Positions 1 through 8,409 of a stretch of DNA of 64,000 nt are shown here, piece by piece (position 1 is the first letter of the stretch; every line of letters begins with the position of its first letter). The notes beneath the pieces were generated by a model. That model was not told where the DNA came from and did not search any database. It worked only from the letters and a program-made list of their open reading frames with translations. Location of the stretch: the NCBI RefSeq assembly GCF_000468115.1, contig NZ_AVQI01000072.1:1-64000 (forward strand), given 5' to 3'. A program made the position numbers and the translations under genes. This DNA comes from Treponema socranskii subsp. socranskii VPI DR56BR1116 = ATCC 35536. Lineage in GTDB: Bacteria; Spirochaetota; Spirochaetia; Treponematales; Treponemataceae.

Positions 1-1
1 G

Positions 2-931
2 TGGACGGTAAACGGCACGGCCGTTCCGGGCAATATCACAAACACCTACGAGCACACCGTAACAGAGGCGGCGACAATACAGGTATCCTTTATATCTTCC
101 GTAGAGATTCCCAATGAGTTTACGCTCTCAAACGGCGCAGAGTACGAGGTAGTCGACAAGACGCAAAAGCATGTAATAATGACAAAGCGTGAAAACGGTT
201 CTGTCGGCAGCGTTTATACCGTTGCCGTAACGGTCGAATACTCGGGCATTACCTACACCCTCACCGGTTTCAGCGGAAGATGTATCGGTGACTTCGGTTA
301 TTTAACCTCGTTGACGGCTTTTGCTTTAAGCGGCGAAACTGCATTTTTAAGCGTAGACGGCGGCGTTTTGTTCAATAAGGATAAAACAAAGCTGATCCGC
401 TATCCGACCGGTAAAACCGGCACATCTTATACGGTGCCTTCTTCCGTCAGGGTGCTGGGAGATCACTCTTTTTACTACAGTGAAAAGCTTACTTCCATTG
501 TTTTGCAACCAGGTCTTACAACGGTGGAAGACCATGCTTTGCATTATTGCCAGAATTTACAAACGGTCAGCATTCCCTCGACGCTTACTTCCATAGGGAG
601 TAACTTCCTTGCCTTCAGCAAGGTGGAACATGTCAAGATTCCCGAAGGCGTTACCAAAGTGGGATTCCAGTTTCTTGATAGTTGTTCAGAACTTAAGACG
701 GTTGAACTGCCTGCAAGCCTTACTACGACGGACGGTCTTTTCTGCGGAAGATGTCCGAAATTACAAAGCGTTACCTGTAAGGCGGCAACACCTCCCCCAC
801 TGGAAAGCGATGCTTTTGAGAATGTAGTCTTGTCCGGCGTAACATTAAAAGTGCCTGCCATCTCGGTCAGCGCGTACGAAAATGCTCCGATCTGGAAGGA
901 CTTTAAAAAGCCGTTTTTGACGCTGCCGTGA
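2..931 (+). CDS. BspA-like leucine-rich-repeat surface protein, C-terminal part
   Basis: The reading frame is open from base 2 and ends at TGA 929-931, so only the C-terminal ~309 residues are present; the true start lies upstream of the window. The visible protein has repeated LRR_5-type units with the alternating pattern of a hydrophobic Tx(I/V)x(L/I)P strand followed by I/V-x-x-x-x-F, spanning roughly the codons at 420-830. It ends with a tail resembling those of Treponema pectinophilus/BspA-type proteins (a WKDF motif close to the end). Such proteins are usually exported or surface-attached and bind host proteins or other bacteria; that role is inferred from the family. The N-terminal part visible here (to about base 300) is Thr/Val-rich beta sequence. 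A strong terminator follows at 947-990. Confidence 0.75.
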   Translation, partial: WTVNGTAVPGNITNTYEHTVTEAATIQVSFISSVEIPNEFTLSNGAEYEVVDKTQKHVIMTKRENGSVGSVYTVAVTVEYSGITYTLTGFSGRCIGDFGYLTSLTAFALSGETAFLSVDGGVLFNKDKTKLIRYPTGKTGTSYTVPSSVRVLGDHSFYYSEKLTSIVLQPGLTTVEDHALHYCQNLQTVSIPSTLTSIGSNFLAFSKVEHVKIPEGVTKVGFQFLDSCSELKTVELPASLTTTDGLFCGRCPKLQSVTCKAATPPPLESDAFENVVLSGVTLKVPAISVSAYENAPIWKDFKKPFLTLP

Positions 932-946
932 TTTAATGGGTAATTC

Positions 947-990
947 GGTTTATTCCCGGCTTCCGTGTCGGGGATAAACCTCGAGTTTTT
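947..990 (+). terminator. Rho-independent terminator after the LRR gene
   Basis: GGTTTATTCCCGG at 947-959 pairs with the near-perfect complement at 969-980 (one G.T-type change) across a short loop, and a T-run follows at 986-990. A second, looser inverted repeat (gagttttTGCAAA versus TTTTGCAAAAAC...GCAAAACTC, 983-1028) lies directly behind it. Confidence 0.75.
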
Positions 991-1077
991 GCAAATCCTC
1001 ACGGTTTTGCAAAAACATCGCAAAACTCGTCTTGAGCGATTTTTTCAAAATTTCCGTATCAAAGCGGACACGATGTA

Positions 1078-1106
1078 TTGACGCGGACGGACTCATTCCT
1101 TATTAT
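1078..1106 (+). promoter_or_regulatory. Sigma70-type promoter of pcnB
   Basis: TTGACG (1078-1083) and TATTAT (1101-1106) are separated by exactly 17 bases. The GTG start of pcnB is at 1116, so transcription is expected to begin within a few bases of the start codon. No Shine-Dalgarno sequence lies between. Confidence 0.55.
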
Positions 1107-1115
1107 TAATTTATT

Positions 1116-2222
1116 GTGCTTATTCGCTATGGAACGGACGAACGGGGCAAACCCGTCAAAAAGGCTCTCATCTATACAAAACTTGAACACGGTATTTCAA
1201 AAGATAAAATCGACGTCGATGCGCTCAAGATAATCGAGCGGCTGCGCGGCGCGGGTTTCAGCGCGTACATCGTCGGAGGGGCGGTGCGCGATCTGATCGT
1301 CGGAAACGTTCCGAAAGATTTTGACATCGTTACCGATGCGACGCCGAATCGCATCAAAAGAATTTTCAGAAATGCGCGCATTATCGGGCGCCGTTTCCGG
1401 CTCGTACACGTCGTATTCGGATCGAAGATTTTTGAAGTGAGCACTTTTCGTTCGACTGTCGACGGTTCCGTCGGAAACGAATTCGGTTCTATGGACGAAG
1501 ACGTAAAGCGGCGCGATTTTACGCTCAACGCGCTGTACTACGATCCCGTAAAAGAACAGGTTGTCGATTATGTCGGCGGCATGCGCGACATCAAAAAACA
1601 CGTCCTTCGCCCGGTCATCGCGCTTGACCGCATCTTCGTCGAAGATCCGGTGCGTATGCTGCGCGCGGTAAAGTATTCGGCGATGACGGGAGCACGCATG
1701 CCTTTTTCGCTGCGATACAAAATCCGAAAGAGCGCAAACCTTCTCGAAACGGTGTCGGCGTCCCGCCTGACCGAAGAACTGCTGAAAATCATCAACAGCG
1801 GCCGCGCTTACGATATCGTGCGTGAAGCGCTCGAAACCGACTTATATATGTACTTGCAGCCCGCGGCGACTTCTCTCATATACGAAAGCAAAGATTTTGA
1901 AAGCTCGTATATGAAACATTTGCAAGCGCTCGACGAATTGAGCGCATCGGACGGCGATGTGCGGCTCGGAAGGAAGCTCGTTTTTATCGTGCAGGATTTT
2001 ATCGAAACACTTACCGATTGGAAAAAAGAAGTCGCCCTTCGCACGCCTTCCGGAGAGCTTTACATACGGACGTGGAGCGAATGCAGAAAGTACGTGCTTC
2101 CGATGAATCCTCAGCGAACGGAGCTCGAATTCGCCGTACGCTCGGTACTGCAGACGCTCGGCGTTGCAGTCCGCTCTTCAAAAAAGCGGCGAAAACCGAT
2201 CGAATACACAGACGATCAATAA
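1116..2222 (+). CDS. pcnB: Poly(A) polymerase / polynucleotide adenylyltransferase PcnB
   Basis: This is a class II nucleotidyltransferase of the tRNA-nucleotidyltransferase/poly(A) polymerase superfamily, which adds A residues to RNA 3' ends. The GGAVRD motif is at residues 54-59, the metal-binding DFD at 68-70, the RRDFTLNAL motif at about 132-140, and GRRFRLVHV at about 91-99. The last of these is the signature that separates bacterial PcnB from CCA-adding enzymes. A separate HD-domain CCA enzyme at 6992-8407 supports this split. The start is GTG at 1116, because upstream there is only promoter-like sequence. At 368 residues it is a little shorter than E. coli PcnB but normal for spirochaetes. 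Confidence 0.88.
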   Translation: MLIRYGTDERGKPVKKALIYTKLEHGISKDKIDVDALKIIERLRGAGFSAYIVGGAVRDLIVGNVPKDFDIVTDATPNRIKRIFRNARIIGRRFRLVHVVFGSKIFEVSTFRSTVDGSVGNEFGSMDEDVKRRDFTLNALYYDPVKEQVVDYVGGMRDIKKHVLRPVIALDRIFVEDPVRMLRAVKYSAMTGARMPFSLRYKIRKSANLLETVSASRLTEELLKIINSGRAYDIVREALETDLYMYLQPAATSLIYESKDFESSYMKHLQALDELSASDGDVRLGRKLVFIVQDFIETLTDWKKEVALRTPSGELYIRTWSECRKYVLPMNPQRTELEFAVRSVLQTLGVAVRSSKKRRKPIEYTDDQ

Positions 2223-2265
2223 GATCCCGTTTTTTGATTAATTAATAAAACTGAAAATGAAAATA

Positions 2266-2363
2266 CCGCTTACGCCCGCGTGGAGCGGCGCCGAAGGCGG
2301 CCACTGGAGCGAGAAGAGCGAGCGAAGCGGCCGAGCGTGAGCGAGCCGCGGAAGGCGGGATGG
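2266..2363. repeat. GC-rich, purine-biased intergenic element with short repeats
   Basis: Between the convergent pcnB and the P-loop gene lies an abrupt GC-rich block bounded by AT-rich sequence. It contains reiterated GAGCGAG/GCGAAGC units and short inverted segments (for example GCGGCGCCG, and CCCGC near 2275 against GCGGG near 2355). It has no open frame of note. It could be a REP-like dispersed element or a structured RNA tail; nothing in the window repeats it closely. Confidence 0.4.
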
Positions 2364-2441
2364 CAAAAAAATGCGTCCGAAAATGTCAAAGGTAAAATCG
2401 AAAAATTATTAATTTTTTTATAAAACAAATTTCCGACAGCC

Positions 2442-3350
2442 TTACCCGGGAACGCGTTCGGTTACTTTGTCGATGATGATATTCGCTTCTTCGATAAAAG
2501 TGCCGGTCGTGCTTTCGACGGCGTCGATGATCGATTTTTGCAGTCCGTCGACGCGCTTTGTGAGCGGAGTACCCGATGCGGACTGCGCGTCCGAAGGGAT
2601 GTCGATCGTGATCGTGAGCTTATAGCCGCGGCTGTCGGCCGCAATCGAAATCTTTTTGACGACAATCGCGCCGTCAAGGCCTGCGATACACGAAACGGCC
2701 AGCTTTGCGATCGCGGCTTCGGAAACGTGCAGGCGGTTTTGTTTTGAAAATTCCGGCTGTACGATCGATTTTTCGACGACTTTATTATCCTTGCGAAGGA
2801 GCGAGAGGGGATTGAGGCGGTGAAAGCGGAAACGGATGCCGCCTGAAAATATTTTCGGGTCGAGTTTCCGCACTTCCGCCGCTGCCACGGGGATAACGTG
2901 TTTGCCTTCGATTTGGCGTGACTTTACGGCGAGCGCGATTTCGTCTTCGGTCGAAATGTCTTCGATGCGGATTATCTTCGACGGCGGGGGCAGCTGCAAT
3001 CGGGATGCGATGCGCATAACCATTTTTTCGGACGTGCCGAGTATGAGGATGCGCCTGATGTGGTAGCGTTTGATTTTTCGCGCGATTTCGTCGCGGTGTT
3101 CTTTGTCGTCGAAAAGCGCAACGCGTACGGCGCCCAAAAACGACTGTTCGCTTTTTGCCGAATGCCCCGCAAGAATTTTATCGGCTTGAATGAGCAGTCC
3201 GTCGTCGATGATGGCGCGAAGCCCGAAACGCGCGGCGATGAGCTTTGCCTTATAGCTTTTGCCGGTGCCGCTTCCGCCGACGAGCGCATATACGGTATCC
3301 GGTTTAAACGGCTGAATCAATTCGCTTACGACATTACGAAATATCCGCAC
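2442..3350 (-). CDS. P-loop NTPase-like protein with C-terminal Asp23/Gls24-like domain
   Basis: The 302-residue protein has a Walker A motif GGSGTGKS at residues 25-32, followed by a nucleotide-kinase-like region. It also has a C-terminal segment (about 205-300) whose pattern resembles the Asp23/Gls24 (DUF322) family: an SEAAIAKLA start, a conserved V/I-rich core, and a long amphipathic helix ending in a beta strand with V-x-I-x-I-D-x-V. The N-terminal half probably binds ATP or GTP; no substrate can be named. The pairing of the two domains is unusual. The gene converges on pcnB and sits 21 bases downstream of the RluA-type gene, probably in one transcript. The domain call for the C-terminus is by eye and moderate. 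Confidence 0.6.
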   Translation of the reverse strand: MRIFRNVVSELIQPFKPDTVYALVGGSGTGKSYKAKLIAARFGLRAIIDDGLLIQADKILAGHSAKSEQSFLGAVRVALFDDKEHRDEIARKIKRYHIRRILILGTSEKMVMRIASRLQLPPPSKIIRIEDISTEDEIALAVKSRQIEGKHVIPVAAAEVRKLDPKIFSGGIRFRFHRLNPLSLLRKDNKVVEKSIVQPEFSKQNRLHVSEAAIAKLAVSCIAGLDGAIVVKKISIAADSRGYKLTITIDIPSDAQSASGTPLTKRVDGLQKSIIDAVESTTGTFIEEANIIIDKVTERVPG

Positions 3351-3371
3351 TGCTTTGTCTTACATCCTTAT

Positions 3372-4493
3372 CTACAGTATAAATGACTTCCGCCAATTCG
3401 GCAATATTTTATCGTTGAACGATTCGAAAGCGTGCGGCAGCTTTGATGTGATGACGGGCGGAAGACCGACGGGATTTTCGCCGATGCGCACTTCGTACGC
3501 GTGAAGAAAAAAAGCTTGGGCTTCGTCGATGCGGCTTCCTCCGTACGCCGTATCGCCCAAAAGCGGAAAACCGTGAAACGCGGACTGGGCGCGGATTTGA
3601 TGCATACGCCCCGTTTCGATTTCGTATTCGGCGAGCGTTACGCTTCGTCCCTTGTACGATGCGCGGCAAAGGGGCTTCGCTTTTGTGATCGCGCGTTTTG
3701 CGCCGTGCATTGCGGCGAGCGAGCCCGATGCCGCGCCGTTTGCTGCGCACACGGTTTTGTCCGCTTGACCGCTTGCACGGTTTTGCACGTCGCCCGTGCC
3801 GCTTGTGAGGTTTTGTACGTCGCCCGCACCGGCCGTACTGCCGGACACGACACGCACGGTATAAAAGAGCGCTTTCGGCTCATCGTTTTTTTTAATAAAA
3901 TCTTCCCACACGCATTCGCTTTCCATGTCGCCTTCGACGAGCGCGATGTATTTTTTTCGTATGCGATGCGCTTTCAGCTCTCTCGAAAACCACGCAGCTC
4001 CTTTAAGGCTCCACGAAAAAAAGAGGATGCCCGTCGTATTTTTATCGAGGCGGTGGAGGGGGCCTGCGACAAAAGAGAGCGAGCGTTTTTTTTTCGGCAC
4101 GGATGCATCGTAATAGACGGCGATTTTTTCGGCAATCGAATTTTTTCCTTGAACCGCTACACCGTACGGTTTGTCGATGACGAGAAAATGTTCGTTTGCA
4201 AAGACGACGGTGTAGGGCAGGGTGGCTGCTTTGTTCTCTCGCCGATTTTCGATCGGGTTATTTTCGCTGCCGGAGGAGTTTTCGTTTTGCAGTAAAAACG
4301 ATGCGATCGATATGACATCTCCGCTTTCGATGCGCGCATCGGGTTTTACGCGTTGAGCGTTGACGAGGATGAGCCCTTTGCGGAGAGCGCCATATACGGA
4401 AGAAAGATTCGCATCGTACAAAAAGCGGCGGAGCACTCTGTCGACCCGTCTTCCGCCGTCGTCGCTTCCCGCAGCAAAATCCGTAAAATCCAT
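3372..4493 (-). CDS. RluA-family rRNA/tRNA pseudouridine synthase
   Basis: Isomerises uridine to pseudouridine in structured RNA. An S4-type RNA-binding domain occupies about residues 15-65, and the catalytic motif HRLDKNTTG is at 147-155 with Asp150 as the nucleophile. GRMHQIRAQ near residue 295 is the usual second family motif. A Gly/Ala/Ser-rich insertion (about 218-268) interrupts the catalytic domain and carries two copies of a GDVQN unit, which is foreign to the family fold and probably a surface loop. The start at 4493 is divergent from trpS with about 50 bases between. Whether it acts like RluC, RluD or another member cannot be told from sequence. Confidence 0.85.
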   Translation of the reverse strand: MDFTDFAAGSDDGGRRVDRVLRRFLYDANLSSVYGALRKGLILVNAQRVKPDARIESGDVISIASFLLQNENSSGSENNPIENRRENKAATLPYTVVFANEHFLVIDKPYGVAVQGKNSIAEKIAVYYDASVPKKKRSLSFVAGPLHRLDKNTTGILFFSWSLKGAAWFSRELKAHRIRKKYIALVEGDMESECVWEDFIKKNDEPKALFYTVRVVSGSTAGAGDVQNLTSGTGDVQNRASGQADKTVCAANGAASGSLAAMHGAKRAITKAKPLCRASYKGRSVTLAEYEIETGRMHQIRAQSAFHGFPLLGDTAYGGSRIDEAQAFFLHAYEVRIGENPVGLPPVITSKLPHAFESFNDKILPNWRKSFIL

Positions 4494-4527
4494 AACCGAC
4501 GACAGTATAGCTTACATCCGCGCGATG

Positions 4528-4536
4528 TGCTATATT
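4528..4536 (+). promoter_or_regulatory. Extended -10 element of trpS
   Basis: TGC followed by TATATT (4531-4536) is an extended -10 motif. The chosen ATG of trpS is at 4543, only six bases further, and there is no Shine-Dalgarno sequence between them. No convincing -35 box is visible. Confidence 0.4.
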
Positions 4537-4542
4537 CGAGTA

Positions 4543-5637
4543 ATGAACGAACGCGATGAAATACAGTATGCCGACGAGAGCGGCACCTACGAAGCTTCTC
4601 TCGCCAAAAGCCGGGAAATCGAAAAAGATATTCAACTCAATCCGAAAAAATACCGCGTACTCACGGGCGACCGTCCGACGGGAAGGCTGCACATCGGGCA
4701 CTATTTCGGCTCGCTTCAAAACCGCGTGCGCCTGCAAAATCTCGGCGTTCCGACTATGGTGCTGATCGCCGATTACCAAGTGCTCACCGATCACGACGCT
4801 TTCCGCGAAATCAGCCAAAATACGAAACAGCTCGTCATCGATTATCTTGCGGCTGGGATCAAACCGGGAAAAGACGTCGTCATCTATCCGCACAGCTGCG
4901 TACCCGAATGCAATCAGCTCATGCTGCCCTTTTTAACGCTCGTGTCGAACGCGGAGCTTATGCGGAATCCGACCGTCAAAGAGGAAATACAGTCCGCCGG
5001 TATAAAAAACGTAAACGCCGGCATGTACACGTATCCCGTCCATCAGGCATGCGATATACTCTTTTGTAAAGCGAACGTCGTTCCCGTCGGAAAGGATCAG
5101 CTTCCGCACCTCGAAATGACGCGCACGATCGCGCGGCGCTTCAACGACCGCTTTGCAAAAGACGCTCCCGTGTTTCCCGAACCCTATGCGCTCCTTTCGA
5201 AAACGCCGAATATCAAAGGGCTTGACGGCAGCCAAAAGATGAGCAAAAGCCGGGGCAATGCGATCATGCTGTGCGCGAGCGAAGACGAAACGGCGGCTTT
5301 GATACAAAAAGCGAAAACCGACGGCGAGCGGCGGATCACCTACGATCCGGTAAATCGTCCCGAAGTGGCGAACCTTTTGCAGCTCATTTCGCTGTGCACG
5401 GACGAAGCTCCCGAATCGATTGCCGAACGCATCGGAGACGGCGGCGGAAAAATGCTTAAAAGCCTGCTCGCCGAAAGCCTAAACGAAAAACTCCGCCCGC
5501 TCCGCACCGAGCGGAAAAAACTCGAAAAGGACGAAGCGTATATCAAAAGCGTCCTCACCGACGGCATACGAGCCGCTCGCGCCGTCGCGGAAAAAACGCT
5601 CGACGAAGTGCGGACAGTCATGAACATGGCGATATAG
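4543..5637 (+). CDS. trpS: Tryptophanyl-tRNA synthetase
   Basis: Class I aminoacyl-tRNA synthetase that charges tRNA-Trp. HIGH is exact at residues 50-53 within GRLHIGHYFGS, and KMSKS is at 232-236. The 364-residue length exceeds the typical ~330 because of a charged N-terminal extension of about 37 residues before the RVLTGDRPTG strand. The ATG at 4543 was chosen because further upstream in-frame codons run into the divergent RluA gene and the -10 box. An alternative ATG at 4525 would add six residues. xthA follows after seven bases, so the two are likely co-transcribed. Confidence 0.93.
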   Translation: MNERDEIQYADESGTYEASLAKSREIEKDIQLNPKKYRVLTGDRPTGRLHIGHYFGSLQNRVRLQNLGVPTMVLIADYQVLTDHDAFREISQNTKQLVIDYLAAGIKPGKDVVIYPHSCVPECNQLMLPFLTLVSNAELMRNPTVKEEIQSAGIKNVNAGMYTYPVHQACDILFCKANVVPVGKDQLPHLEMTRTIARRFNDRFAKDAPVFPEPYALLSKTPNIKGLDGSQKMSKSRGNAIMLCASEDETAALIQKAKTDGERRITYDPVNRPEVANLLQLISLCTDEAPESIAERIGDGGGKMLKSLLAESLNEKLRPLRTERKKLEKDEAYIKSVLTDGIRAARAVAEKTLDEVRTVMNMAI

Positions 5638-5644
5638 GGAAAGT

Positions 5645-6406
5645 ATGAACATCATTTCGTGGAACGTAAACGGTATCCGCGCCGTTGAAAAAAAAGGATT
5701 TGTCGACTGGCTCGCCTCCTGCAAAGCCGATATCGTGTGTATTCAGGAAACGAAAGCAAAACCCGAACAGCTTTCGCCCGCTCTTTTGCAGCCCGCAGGC
5801 TATACGTCCTTTTTTGCATCGGCACAAAGGGCGGGCTACAGCGGCACGGCGCTCTATACGAAAAAAGCGCCCGACAAAGTCGAATACCTCGGAGATGCCG
5901 CCTACGACGCGGAAGGAAGGGTCGTGAGCGCATATTTCGGAAAACTCGTCGTCATAAGCGCGTATTTCCCGAACAGCCAAGACGGCGGCAAACGGCTCGA
6001 ATACAAGCTCGGCTTTTGCGCTTCGATTTTAAACTATCTCGATACGCTCGTCAAAAAAGGTTTCGACGTCGTGCTGTGCGGCGACTACAATATTGCGCAT
6101 AAACCGATCGATTTGGCAAACCCTAAAGCGAACGAAGGCAATGCGGGCTATCTTCCCGAAGAGCGGGCGTGGATGGACGAATTTACATCAAGCGGCTATA
6201 CGGATACGTTCCGAATGTTTTGCACGGAACCCAAACGGTATACGTGGTGGAGTTACCGTTTTCACGCGAGGGAAAAAAATATCGGATGGAGAATCGATTA
6301 TCAGTGCGTAAACGAAAGCTTTGCACCGCACGTAATATCGAGCGAGATTTTGAGCGACGTCGCCGGCTCCGATCACTGTCCGATACGGCTTATAGCGGAT
6401 GCGTAA
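5645..6406 (+). CDS. xthA: Exodeoxyribonuclease III (AP endonuclease)
   Basis: This is an EEP-family nuclease for base-excision repair: it cleaves 5' of abasic sites and has 3'-5' exonuclease activity. Visible motifs are the N-terminal SWNVNGIRA, the IQETK metal ligand segment, GDYNIAH in the middle and GSDHCP near residues 241-246, holding the catalytic Asp/His. Its 253 residues is the normal length. It follows trpS by seven bases, with a GGGAAAG stretch before the ATG as ribosome-binding site, and ends at a bidirectional terminator. Confidence 0.93.
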   Translation: MNIISWNVNGIRAVEKKGFVDWLASCKADIVCIQETKAKPEQLSPALLQPAGYTSFFASAQRAGYSGTALYTKKAPDKVEYLGDAAYDAEGRVVSAYFGKLVVISAYFPNSQDGGKRLEYKLGFCASILNYLDTLVKKGFDVVLCGDYNIAHKPIDLANPKANEGNAGYLPEERAWMDEFTSSGYTDTFRMFCTEPKRYTWWSYRFHAREKNIGWRIDYQCVNESFAPHVISSEILSDVAGSDHCPIRLIADA

Positions 6407-6409
6407 CGA

Positions 6410-6453
6410 CGTAGCCGCACATTCGATGCTTTGAATATGCGGCTACGTTTTTT
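6410..6453. terminator. Bidirectional terminator between xthA and the FMN-binding gene
   Basis: CGTAGCCGCA at 6410-6419 pairs with TGCGGCTACG at 6438-6447. The T-run at 6448-6453 serves the plus-strand xthA transcript. The convergent minus-strand gene ends at 6465, so the same stem may stop that transcript as well, although T-rich sequence is weaker on that side. Confidence 0.8.
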
Positions 6454-6464
6454 CGGAAACCGTT

Positions 6465-6830
6465 TTATTTTTTCAAAGCAGCCGCATCGCCGCCTGCAGC
6501 TTTGACCGCTTTTTCGACGGCTTCAAGGATCGCACGGGACGTATTCGTCGCTCCCGAAACGGCGTCGACTGCGAGCGTTTGTTTTTTTACGATCGCATCG
6601 GGAATCTTTGCGAACGCGGGATCGGAAAGACCCGGCGTTTCTTTGTGCGAAACGACTTTAATGCTTTTGATCGCATTCTTTGAAAAGGTTACGTCGAGCG
6701 TTACATCTCCGTTATTGCCCTTCGCCGACTCTCTGTAGGTTCCCGCTTTGTACGAGACGTCTTTACCGCTTGCATACAGCGAAAACATTCCGATTACGGC
6801 AGCCGCCGCAATCACACACAGCTTTTTCAT
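6465..6830 (-). CDS. Secreted FMN-binding domain protein
   Basis: The 121-residue protein begins with a signal peptide (KK then a hydrophobic stretch to about residue 20). The rest is an FMN_bind domain as found in NqrC/RnfG. The flavinylation motif D-A-V-SGAT is at residues 89-95, and Thr95 is the expected attachment point for FMN by the transferase ApbE. Single FMN_bind domains outside the membrane act as electron carriers in extracytosolic flavin pathways (family knowledge). No apbE or partner reductase is in this window, so its electron donor and acceptor are unknown. A good ribosome-binding site (aggagg) precedes the ATG. Confidence 0.8.
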   Translation of the reverse strand: MKKLCVIAAAAVIGMFSLYASGKDVSYKAGTYRESAKGNNGDVTLDVTFSKNAIKSIKVVSHKETPGLSDPAFAKIPDAIVKKQTLAVDAVSGATNTSRAILEAVEKAVKAAGGDAAALKK

Positions 6831-6991
6831 AAAATTATGCCTCCTGTTCTCTTATACAGTCTTTTCGAATATAAACGATATTTGAAAAAATCTCCAGACA
6901 CCCATTGCCTCACATATCCCTGTTTTCATTCGGGTTTTCGTGCTTTGAGATTTCATCCGTACGGGCAATCGGCTTTTTTGTCGCAGCGATT

Positions 6992-8407
6992 TCATTTTAC
7001 ATCCTTTCCGTCTTTTCGGTATATATTCCGTGCGATCGTCAAAAGCTTCTCTTTTGTGTTTTCTTTCGGATCGTCGAGTACGGTGTCGAAGAGTTCTTTG
7101 AGCACGCGCCCCATCTCTTTTCCTCGAGGTATTCCGGCGTCTGCAAGATCGTCTCCGCTTACCGCCAAATCCTTGAGCGAAAGCGCCGAATTTTCTTTTT
7201 GCACGGCTTCGATCCGCTTTTTCAATTCGACAAGATTTTTTCCGACAGCGCTGTCGTGCATTCGCACGGGTTTCCGCTTCATGCCGTAGATATCGGCAAG
7301 GCGCAAATCGAAGAGGTCGTCGATAGACTCCGTTCCTGTGCGCACGATAAAGCGGCGGACGGCGGCATCGCTCCATGCGCTTTCGTAATGGAACATGTGT
7401 TCGGTTATGAGATGCGAAACCGAAGCGACGGTTTTTGCCGGAAAGCGAAGACGCGTGAGGATTTTTTTCGTCATTTCGGCGCCTGTCCGCTCGTGGCTGT
7501 AAAACGTTATCGTTTCGATGCCGTTTTCAGTGAGTACGCGCTTTGTTTTCGGCTTTCCGATATCGTGGAAGAGGGCTGCAAGGCGGACGGTAAGATTGTC
7601 TTTCGGCGCTCCGTCGCAGGCGTAAAAGAGGTGGTCGAGCACGTCGAAGTCGTGAAAGCCGCGAGAGTCGGACTGGAGGCAGTCCCGTCCTTCGAGGAGT
7701 TCGGGGATAAAAAAAGCGAGTATGCCCGTTTCTTCGAGCATTTTCAGCGCGACCGAGGGGTCGTCGGAAGCCAGCATTTTGATGAATTCGTCACGAAAGC
7801 GCTCGATCGAAATTTTTTGGACGACGGCGAGCGTTTTCTCCTCGAAAATATCCGAATATGTATACTTTTCTATACGAAATTTCAATTGAGCGGCAAATCT
7901 GATCGCGCGGACGGGGCGGAGTCCGTCTTCGCCGAAGCGTTCGTGCGGGTTTCCGACCGCACGGATGAGTTTTTCTTTGATATCGTCTCTGCCGGAAAAC
8001 GGATCGACGAGTTTTCCGTCGGCGAGATCGACGGCAACCGCGTTCATCGTAAAGTCCCGCCGCGAAAGATCGTCTTCGATCGACGCCGCATAGGCAACGC
8101 TGTCGGGATGCCGTCCGTCCGAATAGCCCGATTCGGTGCGGAAAGTCGTCGTTTCGATGTGGTACCCCATGAGGTGCACGGTTACCGTTCCGTGCGCGAT
8201 CCCCGTCGGAATGACGCGGTGAAAGAGACGCATGACGTCTTCGGGCTTTGCGTCGGTTGCGACATCGTAATCGTGCGGGGGAATGCCCATGAGCATATCG
8301 CGTACGGCTCCTCCGACGAGGTAGGAGCGGAAACCGCCGCGGGAAAAAATGTCGTGCATTTTTTTGAGGACGGGGGGAATTTTTATATTTTTTGCGCTAC
8401 TATACAT
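6992..8407 (-). CDS. cca: CCA tRNA nucleotidyltransferase with HD domain
   Basis: Adds or repairs the 3' CCA of tRNAs. GGAVRD is at residues 32-37, DYD at 46-48, RRDFTMNA at about 116-123, and an HD phosphohydrolase motif HDIGKP at 281-286, typical of HD-containing bacterial CCA enzymes. The 471-residue length is as expected. Neither tRNA gene in this window encodes its CCA, so the enzyme is needed. The ATG at 8407 sits head to head with the thiN ATG at 8410, so each promoter must lie inside the neighbouring gene or be very compact; the next Met (residue 17) would cut into conserved sequence. Confidence 0.9.
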   Translation of the reverse strand: MYSSAKNIKIPPVLKKMHDIFSRGGFRSYLVGGAVRDMLMGIPPHDYDVATDAKPEDVMRLFHRVIPTGIAHGTVTVHLMGYHIETTTFRTESGYSDGRHPDSVAYAASIEDDLSRRDFTMNAVAVDLADGKLVDPFSGRDDIKEKLIRAVGNPHERFGEDGLRPVRAIRFAAQLKFRIEKYTYSDIFEEKTLAVVQKISIERFRDEFIKMLASDDPSVALKMLEETGILAFFIPELLEGRDCLQSDSRGFHDFDVLDHLFYACDGAPKDNLTVRLAALFHDIGKPKTKRVLTENGIETITFYSHERTGAEMTKKILTRLRFPAKTVASVSHLITEHMFHYESAWSDAAVRRFIVRTGTESIDDLFDLRLADIYGMKRKPVRMHDSAVGKNLVELKKRIEAVQKENSALSLKDLAVSGDDLADAGIPRGKEMGRVLKELFDTVLDDPKENTKEKLLTIARNIYRKDGKDVK

Positions 8408-8409
8408 GT

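Noticed and set aside
1116-8407. pcnB and cca as a recent duplication of one enzyme
   Set aside because: They differ in length, in the GRRF signature (pcnB only) and in the HD domain (cca only), so they are distinct family members.
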